Shown: piece by piece, positions 9,718 through 18,746 of the stretch
Numbering within the stretch: position 1 is the stretch's first letter
Layout of the letters: every line of letters begins with the position of its first letter
Source of the DNA: Christiangramia crocea
Lineage (GTDB): Bacteria > Bacteroidota > Bacteroidia > Flavobacteriales > Flavobacteriaceae
Direction of reading: 5' to 3'
NCBI RefSeq assembly: GCF_022410465.1
Contig: NZ_JAJSON010000020.1
Coordinates: 62,001 to 126,000 of the forward strand
DNA: 64,000 bases
Notes under the pieces: model-generated
Told to the model about the DNA's origin: nothing
Databases searched by the model: none
The model's input: only the letters and a program-made list of their open reading frames with translations
Program-made: the position numbers and the translations under genes

Positions 9718-10652
9718 TGCAGGTTTTTCAAAGCAATGGAAAAATACTACTAACCGGAGAATACGCGGTACTCGACGGTGCCAAAGCGCTGGCTTTACCA
9801 ACTACAAAAGGTCAAAGTCTGGAAGTGGCTGAAGCCGGCAAGGATATTATTGACTGGACAAGCCTCGATGAAAACGGAGAGATATGGTTTCAGGCAAAAT
9901 TCACCATTGACAAAGGCCAGTTTCAACCGTTACTGGACATGGAACAACAGAAGGATCCCGAGCTAAGAAATACCGCTCAAAGACTTCAGCAGATACTCAG
10001 CAGTGCCTATAAGACCAATCCATCAAAATTTGCCGATAAGAAGGGCTACGCTATCACTACCCGACTTGATTTCAATCGAAAATGGGGCCTGGGCACTTCT
10101 TCAACCTTAATAAACAATCTTGCCCAATGGCTGGAAATAGATGCCTATAAACTTCTCGAAAACAGTTTTGGCGGGAGCGGTTATGATATCGCTGCGGCAA
10201 AAAGCGACCTTCCTATAACTTATCAGAAAACATCTCACGGTCCGGCTGTATTTACTTCCGATTTTAACCCTGTGTTTTCAGATCGATTATTCTTTGTATA
10301 CCTCAACAGGAAACAGAACAGCCGTGAAGCCATAGCTCACTACAGAAATCAGCCTAAGGAAAATATTAAGGAACTTACAGAGAAGATTTCAGGAATCACC
10401 GAGCAGGTGATAAAAAGCGAAAGCCTGGAAGAATTTAAAGTAATGCTGAAAGCACATGAAATGCTTATCTCAAAAGTCATCAACCTGCCAAGAATACAAT
10501 CTGAGCTGTTCCCGGACTACGGCGAATTCATAAAAAGCCTGGGCGGCTGGGGCGGAGATTTTATCCTTGCAACCGGAGGGAAAGAAGAGAAAGATTATTT
10601 CAGAAACAAAGGCTACAACATCATATTTGATTATTCTGAACTGGTATTATAG
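9717..10652 (+). CDS. GYDIA-type GHMP kinase, probably of the mevalonate pathway
   Basis: A 311-residue GHMP-fold kinase. The N-terminal GKILLTGEYAVLDGAKALALP resembles the mevalonate kinase start, the phosphate-binding loop reads KWGLGTSSTL, and the family-naming motif GYDIAAAKSD is present. The third glycine-rich motif (GGWGGDFILATGG) lies near residue 280. Proteins of this kind occur in Bacteroidetes beside HMG-CoA reductase and are thought to be a mevalonate or phosphomevalonate kinase, but which step is not settled by the sequence. The ATG overlaps the stop of the preceding gene, so the two are translationally coupled. Confidence 0.85.
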   Translation: MQVFQSNGKILLTGEYAVLDGAKALALPTTKGQSLEVAEAGKDIIDWTSLDENGEIWFQAKFTIDKGQFQPLLDMEQQKDPELRNTAQRLQQILSSAYKTNPSKFADKKGYAITTRLDFNRKWGLGTSSTLINNLAQWLEIDAYKLLENSFGGSGYDIAAAKSDLPITYQKTSHGPAVFTSDFNPVFSDRLFFVYLNRKQNSREAIAHYRNQPKENIKELTEKISGITEQVIKSESLEEFKVMLKAHEMLISKVINLPRIQSELFPDYGEFIKSLGGWGGDFILATGGKEEKDYFRNKGYNIIFDYSELVL

Positions 10653-10731
10653 AGAACACTTTAAGCTATAATACAACCCAGGTTAGAAGCTGAAAACTCC
10701 AGTTTAAACCCCCAGTTCCTGACGTAAAAAG

Positions 10732-10760
10732 AAAAGCCCCGCCAAATGGCAGGGCTTTTT
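10732..10760. terminator. Bidirectional intrinsic terminator between convergent genes
   Basis: AAAAGCCCCGCC and GGCAGGGCTTTTTT form a GC-rich hairpin with an AAAT loop, flanked by A-run and T-run so that it works for both strands. It lies between the GHMP kinase gene and the ppiD-like gene, whose 3' ends face each other. Confidence 0.85.
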
Positions 10761-10777
10761 TATATTTCGATTAGATC

Positions 10778-12898
10778 TTAGTAAAATCTAGCTCTGTTAT
10801 CTTCTATGTCTGCCTTCTTCTTAAGTGCCTCAAAGACTCTCATGGAAGCCTCAGCCCTTCGCGCCATGCTCTCCTGCTGTGCAAATGCTTTGTAGGAATC
10901 CATCGCAGGAGCCTCGAACCTGCTAACAAGCTCTACTACATAAACTCCATTTTCACCGGCAATAGGCTCACTTACTTTTCCTGGCTCCATAGCAAATACA
11001 GCACCTACAACCTCAGGCTCTGCTCCTGCACCGGCCAGGGTCGGACTGTTTAAGTTAACTGCATTGGCAGTCTGAACGCTTTCTCCGTGATTATTGGCGA
11101 TCTCCTGAAGTGTGTTTCCTTTTAATCTTTCCTTGATCAACTCCGCTTTTTTCTCTTTTAAAAGAATTGGAGTCACGACAGAAGAGGCTTCTTCAACACT
11201 CATAAGTCCTTTATCCTTTTTAGAAGTTAATTGAGCAACGATATATCCGTTATTTGTATCAAACCTTCTAACATCGCCAACCTTTGCCTCATCTTCGAAG
11301 GCCCACTGAATCACTCTACGCTGTGGTCCGGCTCCAGGAATATTCTCATCAAGTGCCTTCAGGTCCCTTACAGTCTTAATTTCATAATTGTTCTCTTTAG
11401 CAACATCTCCAAAATCATCTTCAGAGGCTGAAATCTCAAATTTCGTAACCTCATTGAAAAGTCGGTTCATAGTGGTCTCTGATGCCTGAATCTCTCTTGC
11501 TATGGTAGCAACCTTAACAGCCCTTGCTGCTTCGGTTTGATCATCGATAGAAATTATATGGTAACCAAGAGGGGTTTCCACCACACCTACATCACCTGTT
11601 TCATTTTCAAAAACGTAATTCTCAAATTCCGGGATCATCATTCCGGGACCAAAATATCCAAGGTCTCCACCCTGTTCTTTATTTGAAGTATCGGCAGAGT
11701 ATTCTGAAGCCAGTTCAGCAAACTTGGCTTTATCATTTCTCACCACTCCGGCTATACTATCAGCAAGCTCCTGTGCTTCCTCTTTAGAACGGCTAACGCC
11801 CGCTCCAAGCTGAGATCCCTGATAAGTAATAAGGATGTGGCTTGCTTTCACAGAATCCGGGATATTCTTGGTCTCAATAACTTTACTTAATTTCCAGTAT
11901 CCATCTTCTTCATAAGGACCAAAGGTCTCACCTTCTTCAAGATTGAAGATGGCCTCAGCATTTCTTCCGGTAAATTCATTTCTGAATTTGAATCTGTTCT
12001 CGAATGGAAGATCTGAATTATTGCTTACGAAATCTGCATAATCATCAGTACTGTCAAATCCAGGAAGTGTGTCATTTGCTCCTATAGCAGAGTTATATTC
12101 CACGCGTTCTTTCCTAAGGTCAATTAAAGACTCCTTTGCTTCAGTCTTATCTTCTTCAGAAGCAGTTTCATCAAAGATCACATATTCGATGTTTCTGGAA
12201 GCCTCAGTCTCAAAAGTAGTCGGATGCTCTTCTATATAATTCTTGATCTCAGATTTTGAAACCTCAACCTCACTATCCGGGATCGAAGAATATGGCAGCT
12301 GAACGAACTTCATATTGATATTATCGTTCTTCATTCTATAAGCCTGCTCTCCTTCTATCAAAGTAGCACCAACTCCGGCGCTCACCATATTGTAGTAACT
12401 GTTCAGCTTGGCAGTTTTTGCAAGATTTGAAGTGAAGTTCTGCCACTGCTCGTAAGCCTGTGGCGAGGTCTCCCTAAGATTGGCCACATATTCTCTCAGC
12501 CTGTTCTCATCAAACATTCCCGCTTCATTAGTGAAATTGGGATTTCCGGCCATTTGAGATCGCACCAGGTTGGTAACCTGCCCTTCTCCGGCTCTTATAC
12601 CTAACTTTTCAATTTCTTCAGTAAGGATCACTTCTCTCAGCTTTTGATCCCATACACGACTTACTGCCTGGGTAGTACTTATATTACGACCCATATTTCT
12701 TTCAAATGTCTCCACATCACGAGCGAACTCCTCTCTGCTTATCTCCTTACCATTTACTGTGGCAATTACATTCTGAGAGTTCTGAGAGCTCAGTCCACCA
12801 TTTCTTATCACATCGGCCAATACGAATGAAAACAATGCCAATGCGATGATAATAATCAAGAAAACAGACCTTTGTCTGATTTTATTTAATACTGCCAT
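10778..12898 (-). CDS. ppiD: PpiD-like membrane-anchored peptidyl-prolyl isomerase/chaperone
   Basis: A 706-residue protein. A single N-terminal membrane anchor (SVFLIIIIALALFSFVLADV) is followed by a SurA/PpiD-type chaperone region (residues about 35-250). A parvulin rotamase domain starts near residue 340 with SVKASHILITY and continues through GGDLGYFGPGMMIPEFE to GYHIISIDD. A second, less conserved half follows. PpiD-type proteins act on the periplasmic face of the inner membrane and help outer-membrane and secreted proteins to fold. The gene is last in a minus-strand envelope-related block. Confidence 0.88.
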   Translation of the reverse strand: MAVLNKIRQRSVFLIIIIALALFSFVLADVIRNGGLSSQNSQNVIATVNGKEISREEFARDVETFERNMGRNISTTQAVSRVWDQKLREVILTEEIEKLGIRAGEGQVTNLVRSQMAGNPNFTNEAGMFDENRLREYVANLRETSPQAYEQWQNFTSNLAKTAKLNSYYNMVSAGVGATLIEGEQAYRMKNDNINMKFVQLPYSSIPDSEVEVSKSEIKNYIEEHPTTFETEASRNIEYVIFDETASEEDKTEAKESLIDLRKERVEYNSAIGANDTLPGFDSTDDYADFVSNNSDLPFENRFKFRNEFTGRNAEAIFNLEEGETFGPYEEDGYWKLSKVIETKNIPDSVKASHILITYQGSQLGAGVSRSKEEAQELADSIAGVVRNDKAKFAELASEYSADTSNKEQGGDLGYFGPGMMIPEFENYVFENETGDVGVVETPLGYHIISIDDQTEAARAVKVATIAREIQASETTMNRLFNEVTKFEISASEDDFGDVAKENNYEIKTVRDLKALDENIPGAGPQRRVIQWAFEDEAKVGDVRRFDTNNGYIVAQLTSKKDKGLMSVEEASSVVTPILLKEKKAELIKERLKGNTLQEIANNHGESVQTANAVNLNSPTLAGAGAEPEVVGAVFAMEPGKVSEPIAGENGVYVVELVSRFEAPAMDSYKAFAQQESMARRAEASMRVFEALKKKADIEDNRARFY

Positions 12899-12992
12899 TT
12901 GAATTTAGAATTTATCAAAATATAGGGGGCGAAAATAAGGTTTTTAGGCTAATAATAAAATTTAAAATTAGCAAATTCTTAACTTTTAAGCT

Positions 12993-14279
12993 TTAATCTT
13001 CAGCTTTGATTTTAAGCTCCACCAATTCGATTTTGGTATTGGAAGTTTCAAGGATTTTTATTTCGAAGTCTTCAATCTTTATCACTTCGCCCTGTTGTGG
13101 AATTTCCTCAGTATGATTCACAATAAAACCGCTTAGGGTCTCATAGTTTTCTCCTTCGGGAATCTCTATTCTATAAATTTCATTAAGATAGTCCACTTCC
13201 AGTCTCGCCGAAAATTTATAATGATCTTCCCCGATCTTTTCTTCGATAAGCACTGCCGAATCATGCTCATCCTCAATCTCGCCAAACAATTCCTCCACAA
13301 TATCTTCCACGGTCATCATCCCGCTGGTACCACCATACTCATCGATGACCACAGCAATACTTTTTCGTTTTTTGATAAGGATATTAAGCACGTCCTTGAT
13401 CCACATGGTCTCCGGCACAAAGATCACCGGGAGCAATATGGATTTTATGGATTTTGGTTTCTTGAAAAGTTCGAATGAATGCACATAACCGATAATATCG
13501 TCTATGGTTTCATTATAGACCAGTATCTTGGAAAGTCCGGTTTCGGTGAAAGTCTGAATAAGGTCGCCGGGTGCCTGATTCTGGTCCACGGCAATAATTT
13601 CGGTTCGGGGGATCATTACCTCCCTGGCCTTAATATCGGAAAACTGGAGTGCATTCTGAAAAATCTGAATCTCACTATCCACTTCTTCATGCTCTTCCAC
13701 GGTCTCCATTTGCTCACTGATAAAGTTTCCTAACTCCACTTTACTAAAAGCAAGCTGAACTTCATCTCCTTCGGTCTTAAAGAACCTTTTTAGTATCATA
13801 TCTGAGATCCAGATAACAAAGGACGACACAAAGCTGAAAAGCAGGTAGAATACATAGGCCGGGATCGCAAAGAATTTAAGCATGGTATTGGCATAGATCT
13901 GAAAGAAGACCTTAGGCAGGAATTCTGCAGTTAAAAGAATTACCAGTGTTGAGATTACCGTTTGAGTAAAAAGACTCAGGTCTGAGATCAGATATTTCAC
14001 GAAACCACTTTGGGTGTCGATACCCGTAAGCCAGGCCATCAACAGGTCTCCCATGAAAAACCCATAGACAACAAGTGCAATATTATTGCCTACCAGCATG
14101 GTAGCTATAAACTTAGATGGTTTTCTGGTTAGTTTTTTTAAGACCTTGGCAAGGAAGTCATTTTGCCGTTTCTCAATTTCTATATAGATCTTATTGGAAG
14201 AGACGTAAGCGATCTCCATCCCCGAGAAGAATGCCGAAAGGATAAGAGAACAAACAATGATAAGTATATCGACCTCCAT
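12993..14279 (-). CDS. CNNM/CorC family membrane protein (hemolysin-like; DUF21, CBS pair, CorC_HlyC)
   Basis: A 428-residue protein. The N-terminal DUF21/CNNM domain (about 1-190) has several hydrophobic helices with the typical start ILSAFFSGMEIAYVS. A CBS domain pair (about 205-330; VMIPRTEIIAVD, VVIDEYGGTSGMMTVEDIVEELFGEI) and a C-terminal CorC_HlyC domain (about 340-425) follow. The family is linked to Mg2+/Co2+ export or resistance; the hemolysin name is historical. GldE of gliding flavobacteria belongs to the same superfamily, so that identity is possible but is not supported by neighbours here. Confidence 0.87.
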   Translation of the reverse strand: MEVDILIIVCSLILSAFFSGMEIAYVSSNKIYIEIEKRQNDFLAKVLKKLTRKPSKFIATMLVGNNIALVVYGFFMGDLLMAWLTGIDTQSGFVKYLISDLSLFTQTVISTLVILLTAEFLPKVFFQIYANTMLKFFAIPAYVFYLLFSFVSSFVIWISDMILKRFFKTEGDEVQLAFSKVELGNFISEQMETVEEHEEVDSEIQIFQNALQFSDIKAREVMIPRTEIIAVDQNQAPGDLIQTFTETGLSKILVYNETIDDIIGYVHSFELFKKPKSIKSILLPVIFVPETMWIKDVLNILIKKRKSIAVVIDEYGGTSGMMTVEDIVEELFGEIEDEHDSAVLIEEKIGEDHYKFSARLEVDYLNEIYRIEIPEGENYETLSGFIVNHTEEIPQQGEVIKIEDFEIKILETSNTKIELVELKIKAED

Positions 14280-14283
14280 TGGG

Positions 14284-14475
14284 CTACTTGTTACGATCTT
14301 CGTATTTACGCCTGAAACGTCTTTTAAAGAAGAACATAAAAACAGCTATACAAACAAAAAACAGGAATAAATAAGCCCTGTTCCTTTCAGTATTCCATAT
14401 TCTGATCGCCTCAAAAATGAAAAAGGCCGCAAAAAAGAGATAGGCATATTCAAAATACCTGAAAAATTTATTCAT
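14284..14475 (-). CDS. Small membrane protein of unknown function
   Basis: A 63-residue protein with two hydrophobic segments (YAYLFFAAFFIFEAI and AYLFLFFVCIAVFMFFF) and a strongly basic tail (KRRFRRKYEDRNK), implying a hairpin in the inner membrane with a cytoplasmic C-terminus. It overlaps the lptC gene by 8 bases and ends 4 bases before the CNNM gene, so it is almost certainly cotranscribed and translated. I do not recognise a named family. Its position suggests a role linked to the envelope. Confidence 0.75.
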   Translation of the reverse strand: MNKFFRYFEYAYLFFAAFFIFEAIRIWNTERNRAYLFLFFVCIAVFMFFFKRRFRRKYEDRNK

Positions 14476-15037
14476 CCTTTTTTTCTTCTATTATTTGTAT
14501 ACCGGTATTGGTTCTAGAACGGAAATTACCGAAATTTTGATTAGAATCAAAACCCTGCCCCTGGTTTAAAGCACCATTAGGAAAACGGATGGTATTGGGT
14601 TTATCAGTAAAAACCCAGCTCCTGTTCTGGTCCCAGAAGAGCTGGTTCGCCTCAAGCCTTGTGCTGTCGGCAGTTATTATCACCACATTCCCCTGCAGAT
14701 CGATGAGATTGGTCTTCTCGTACACGATCCCATAATCGGCCTCTACCGTATTTTTACGATCCTGTTCATCAAAGAATTCCACTTCCAAGCCTTCAGGGAA
14801 TTCACGATAAGGGAAGTTTTTATTACTGTAGTCCAGCATCTTTGGACTGCGCAGAGTTGCAACCAGCCTGCCTGAATCGGTAAATTTCAGATTTATTCCT
14901 TCGGCAATAGCTTGTGGTGCATCTTCTTCCAGACTGAAGGCTCTTACTTCCTGCAGGTTACCTTCACATGAAAAAAGCATTGTCACGCCGATAAGCGTGA
15001 CAATGCCTGAAATTATATTACTATATGTGAGTTTCAT
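14468..15037 (-). CDS. lptC: LPS export periplasmic protein LptC
   Basis: About 189 residues from the ATG at 15037, which lies just after the upstream stop; a longer frame reaches 15067 inside the TPR gene. The N-terminus is a hydrophobic segment ending in the lipobox-like LFSCEG, and the rest is beta-rich (LQGNVVIITADSTRLEANQLFWD), the typical strand pattern of LptC/OstA folds. LptC receives lipopolysaccharide from LptBFG and passes it to LptA. The call is from pattern and from context: the block coaX, outer-membrane protein, TPR protein, LptC, small protein, CNNM protein. Confidence 0.8.
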   Translation of the reverse strand: MKLTYSNIISGIVTLIGVTMLFSCEGNLQEVRAFSLEEDAPQAIAEGINLKFTDSGRLVATLRSPKMLDYSNKNFPYREFPEGLEVEFFDEQDRKNTVEADYGIVYEKTNLIDLQGNVVIITADSTRLEANQLFWDQNRSWVFTDKPNTIRFPNGALNQGQGFDSNQNFGNFRSRTNTGIQIIEEKKDE

Positions 15038-15038
15038 C

Positions 15039-16412
15039 TTATAGGTTCGGGATGCGAACTGTCTCACCTATCCAGCAACTGATCTGAATCGCATCTCCTA
15101 CATTGTATGAAGATTGGAATACATCAGATTTCTGTGGCGCTCTACCTCTGTAGGCAGCGGCAGCCTGATTCGCATTGCTCGCAATAGAAGGATCTACCCT
15201 TGCAGCTCTTGAAGCATAATCAGCAGCCAGCCAGTACACAGATCTCTTAGTGAATGCATCATCCCCACAGTTATTGGCACTTTGAGCATACATACTTGCG
15301 ATCTGCAGGTAAGCACTACCTAAAGAAGGCTTAGCTGTAAGTGCTTTTCTATAGAAGCTTCTAGCCTGACTAAAACTACCTTTTTCTTTGTAGTTATTAG
15401 CAATTCTGTAATAGATCTTCGCCTGATCAGATTTGTTGGTCTCTAGCTCGGCAGCCTCGTTATAATAATCAAGGGCCTTGCTGTATTCTCCTTCAGATTC
15501 AGCTAACTGACCAAGAGAGTATGCCGACTTTGCAGAAGGCTCCAGCCTGTGTAGTGCTTCAGAAACCTGAATGAAAAGCGGATCTTCCGTACAGTCTTTA
15601 GCAGAAAGTCTAGCGTTAGCATTCTTTAACCAGTTAACATCTGTCTTTTTATCCTCGAAGTCTTTCTTGTAAAGCGGGATAAGGTTATCACAATCTGCTC
15701 TCGCACCAAGCTTTGCATTGATCGCTTCTTTTACCTTAGCATAGTTGGAAAGGTTGATCTCAGCATACTTGATCTGCTTTTGCTCTTTAGCCGTAAGGTC
15801 TTCACCTTCTTCCTGCTTTTTCAAAAGCGGTGCAAGATTTTCTGCAGCGTCGTTTTCCTCTTCTTCAATCTTGGCAAATACACGATCATAGTTTTCAAAT
15901 ACATCCTGAAGTGTTCTTTCACCTTCATCCTGCATTTCAACCATCAGGTCAAAATATGCATAAAGACCTTTAGGGCTTTTAAAGTTATCTTTATCTACAG
16001 TATATACCTTATGAAAAGCCTCATACTGATCTTCCTTATCTCCTATTTTATTATCGAATTTAAGCAAGGCGATATCAGTATAAACTTTACCTTTTTCGGT
16101 TTTGTCCGGGTAAAGTTCAAGTCTTTCTTCCCAAACCTCAATTAGTTCCTGTACCAGTTCTTCTTTTTGTTCCCCGGTTGCCTTATTAAGTTTAGACTCA
16201 ATAGCTCTTTCAAGGTATTGATAGGTCGCAAGGCTGTATTTAGGACACTCTTGCCTTACTTTTAACAAAGCAGGATAAGCAGCGTCGTAATTTTTGGCCT
16301 TCGCATCATCATATGCTAAAGCCGCCATTGTAGCACAATCACCCGATTGTGCACTCATAGCCCCAAAACCTAGTAAGGCAACAGTTAATAGTGCTAGAAA
16401 TCTCTTTTTCAT
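15039..16412 (-). CDS. Periplasmic tetratricopeptide repeat protein
   Basis: About 457 residues from ATG 16412, which opens a standard signal peptide (MKKRFLALLTVALLGFGAMSAQ); a longer frame reaches 16439. Several TPR-like helices are visible, most clearly in the C-terminal half (EYSKALDYYNEAAEL, SFSQARSFYRKALTAKPSLGSAYLQ). The middle is rich in Glu and Lys. TPR proteins of this sort serve as scaffolds in envelope complexes; no partner can be named. It lies between an outer-membrane protein gene and lptC with almost no spacing, so a shared operon is likely. Confidence 0.82.
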   Translation of the reverse strand: MKKRFLALLTVALLGFGAMSAQSGDCATMAALAYDDAKAKNYDAAYPALLKVRQECPKYSLATYQYLERAIESKLNKATGEQKEELVQELIEVWEERLELYPDKTEKGKVYTDIALLKFDNKIGDKEDQYEAFHKVYTVDKDNFKSPKGLYAYFDLMVEMQDEGERTLQDVFENYDRVFAKIEEEENDAAENLAPLLKKQEEGEDLTAKEQKQIKYAEINLSNYAKVKEAINAKLGARADCDNLIPLYKKDFEDKKTDVNWLKNANARLSAKDCTEDPLFIQVSEALHRLEPSAKSAYSLGQLAESEGEYSKALDYYNEAAELETNKSDQAKIYYRIANNYKEKGSFSQARSFYRKALTAKPSLGSAYLQIASMYAQSANNCGDDAFTKRSVYWLAADYASRAARVDPSIASNANQAAAAYRGRAPQKSDVFQSSYNVGDAIQISCWIGETVRIPNL

Positions 16413-16431
16413 CTTCTTGTTTATTGTGTGG

Positions 16432-17688
16432 TTAATCAAATTTTCTTTTTGTGAACCATTTATCGTTTAACGACAGTCCAACAGACAATCTTAAAAAATT
16501 CTCCTGAATTAAACCAGAATCGGTGGTACCTCTTTGTCCAAGCTCGATTCCAAGGTTTGCATTAGAGAATAAATCCCTGTTGGTGGCCCCTATCGGCAAT
16601 CCTAATCCAAAAGACATGCCAAACTCTTTAATGGACTCATTATTGATAACAAGACCTGTGGCATCATAGCGGAATCCGGCACGGTAAACAACTCTTTTAA
16701 AGTAACTGGTGAAAGAGTTATATTGTGGAATAAAGAATCCGCCTATTGCAAACTGGGAAGCATCTTCAAATTCTCCCCCGTCATTTCTGAACATAAAACT
16801 ATCTTCATAGGAAGATGATCCAACATTCGAATACTCCGCCCCCAGGAACCATTTATGCTCCCTGCCAATTCCCGCTCCAAAGGTAAGCCTTGAAGGTAAA
16901 GTAAAGTCTGTATCTTCCACATCCACTTCCCGGGTATCTACAACCAGCCCTGAAGAACTCACAAAAGCAATGGTTGAAACCTCCCTGAAGTTGTCAGAAT
17001 TAAGATCTATTGCCGGAGAATAAGTTCCGGAAACATGTAATTTAAGGCCCTCTGAAAGCAATTTCTGATAATTCGCTCCAAAACTAAAGTTGAAACCTTT
17101 TATATCAGATCTGTTCACATCACGAGTTCCCAGTTCTATCCCATCCCGTACTACAGTCCTGCGATTCTGAAAATTACCAAAATTATAGTTAGCATCCACT
17201 CCGATGCTAAAATTATCGTTAAAAGCATAGCCTGCAGAAAGGAAAACTTTGTTCATCCCTCCCCTTCCGTTAAGACGGCTGGCAGATTCATCTTCAATAT
17301 CAAGTATCCTGTATCCAACCGAGGTATATGGAATAAGGCCAACGCCTATCCCAAAACCATCCCCAATGGGAATTCCTAAACCAAGATAGTCAATTGAAGT
17401 AATCTTAGCATTATCACTTGCTTCAGAAGACTCAAGGCTCACTCTTTCATGACTACCCCCAACCAGATAATTTGTAAGTTTAAGCCTACCATAAGAGGCT
17501 GGATTTTGCAAGTTCGCATGGATACTATCATTAAATATGCTAATCCCTCCCATAGATCTGTTTGCAACAGTACCTTTGAAGTTGGTTAGGCCAATACCGT
17601 AGTATGAATAGGGCGAAGATACGTTTTCCTGTGCTTCGGCAGTAAAAGCTAAAAATAAAGCTACGATTACTATAAATCGTTTTATCAT
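16432..17688 (-). CDS. Outer-membrane beta-barrel protein, FadL/PorV-like in pattern
   Basis: A 418-residue protein with a signal peptide (MIKRFIVIVALFLAFTAEAQ). The mature N-terminus (PYSYYGIGLTNFKGTVANRSMGG, then NLQNPASYG) has the NPA-type motif seen in Bacteroidetes FadL-like and PorV-like barrels. Alternating strands rich in aromatics and Gly (FGIGVGLIPYTSVGYR, SFGANYQKLL, RLTFGAGIG) continue to a C-terminal strand LSVGLSLNDKWFTKRKF. Its function is unknown; a hydrophobic substrate channel or an assembly role are both possible. It overlaps coaX by 4 bases. Confidence 0.75.
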   Translation of the reverse strand: MIKRFIVIVALFLAFTAEAQENVSSPYSYYGIGLTNFKGTVANRSMGGISIFNDSIHANLQNPASYGRLKLTNYLVGGSHERVSLESSEASDNAKITSIDYLGLGIPIGDGFGIGVGLIPYTSVGYRILDIEDESASRLNGRGGMNKVFLSAGYAFNDNFSIGVDANYNFGNFQNRRTVVRDGIELGTRDVNRSDIKGFNFSFGANYQKLLSEGLKLHVSGTYSPAIDLNSDNFREVSTIAFVSSSGLVVDTREVDVEDTDFTLPSRLTFGAGIGREHKWFLGAEYSNVGSSSYEDSFMFRNDGGEFEDASQFAIGGFFIPQYNSFTSYFKRVVYRAGFRYDATGLVINNESIKEFGMSFGLGLPIGATNRDLFSNANLGIELGQRGTTDSGLIQENFLRLSVGLSLNDKWFTKRKFD

Positions 17689-18416
17689 TGAGTCCTGTTA
17701 AATTCTAGAATGAAATTAAGTCCTTCTAACAAAAAATTTGAGTTGGCAAATATGCTATTTTTTAATGGTATAGACAAAATTTGACTATCTCCACCGGTGA
17801 AAATTACTGTTAAATCTTCAAATTCAGTATCATAAACATCTATCACCCCCCTTAATTCCATTCTAATTCCATTAATAATTCCGGATAAAATACTGGTTTC
17901 GGTAGAGTTACCGATCAGTTCCACATCCTGCTTCGGTTTTACTAACGGCAAATTAGCTGTAAACTTGTGCAGGGATTTAAATCTCATTTCCATTCCCGGG
18001 GATATCGCTCCGCCAAGATAAATTTCCCGCTCGGTTTTTATATCGTATGTGATACAAGTGCCCGCATCAATGATAAGCACATTTTTACCAGGGAATGAAT
18101 TTACTGCTGCTGCTACAAGAGCGATCCTGTCTTTTCCGAGGGTTTCAGGGGTAGCATACTTATTTGTGAACGGAAGTCTTACATTTTGATCAAACTCCAG
18201 CAGGGAATATCTTTTTCTCACTTCTGCAATGAGATCAGAATTTTGAGAAGCGACACTTGAAATTACAGAATTGGCTATCTCAGGGAAGTTTTTTCGAATA
18301 ATTTGAAATTTCTCAGAAAATTCTTTCTTGTTAAAACTCTGTTTATCTAAAAGTCTATCATTTTGAAAAACAGCAGTCTTTACGAGAGTATTTCCTTCAT
18401 CGATAACTAAATTCAT
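17685..18416 (-). CDS. coaX: Type III pantothenate kinase
   Basis: A 243-residue protein of the ASKHA fold. The nucleotide-phosphate motif MNLVIDEGNT (Asp6), GKDR (residues 95-98) and IIDAGTCITYD (Asp117) match CoaX, and LGGAISPGMEMR and IFTGGDSQIL complete the family pattern. CoaX phosphorylates pantothenate, the first committed step of CoA synthesis; it needs a monovalent cation and is not feedback-inhibited by CoA in known members. It is the first gene of the minus-strand block down to the ppiD-like gene. A -7-like TATTTTTG (complement of 18436-18443) lies 20 bases upstream of the ATG, without a clear -33 box. Confidence 0.93.
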   Translation of the reverse strand: MNLVIDEGNTLVKTAVFQNDRLLDKQSFNKKEFSEKFQIIRKNFPEIANSVISSVASQNSDLIAEVRKRYSLLEFDQNVRLPFTNKYATPETLGKDRIALVAAAVNSFPGKNVLIIDAGTCITYDIKTEREIYLGGAISPGMEMRFKSLHKFTANLPLVKPKQDVELIGNSTETSILSGIINGIRMELRGVIDVYDTEFEDLTVIFTGGDSQILSIPLKNSIFANSNFLLEGLNFILEFNRTQ

Positions 18417-18468
18417 CCAGAATATCTTTAGACCTCAAAAATACGAAAGCATTTTTTTAATATTTCCT

Positions 18469-18499
18469 TTGTGAGTTCCTAAAAATGAAATTATATTTG
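18469..18499 (+). promoter_or_regulatory. Bacteroidetes-type promoter of the tRNA-Phe gene
   Basis: TTG at 18469-18471 (within TTTG) and TATATTTG at 18492-18499 are separated by 20 bases, matching the -33 TTG and -7 TAnnTTTG boxes used by the main sigma factor of Bacteroidetes. The predicted start falls about 14 bases before the mature tRNA. Confidence 0.75.
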
Positions 18500-18519
18500 C
18501 CACCGCTTTCAAAGCAAAC

Positions 18520-18592
<73 letters not shown>

Positions 18593-18597
18593 CCTTT

Positions 18598-18628
18598 AAA
18601 ACCCGCTTCAGATGAAGCGGGTTTTTTT
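18598..18628 (+). terminator. Intrinsic terminator after tRNA-Phe
   Basis: AAACCCGCTTCA and TGAAGCGGGTTT form a 12-bp perfect stem with a GA loop and a run of seven T. It ends the tRNA transcript and may also act on minus-strand transcripts leaving the mannose isomerase gene. Confidence 0.88.
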
Positions 18629-18746
18629 GTTGCCTTTTCTCAGCTCAGGTTTTTCACGGAGTTTCTTACTAAGGTAACCCGACAATAACACCCCTCTTAG
18701 TTTCAATAAGAAGAATAGTTCTGCTTTAGGATACACTTCAGATTAA

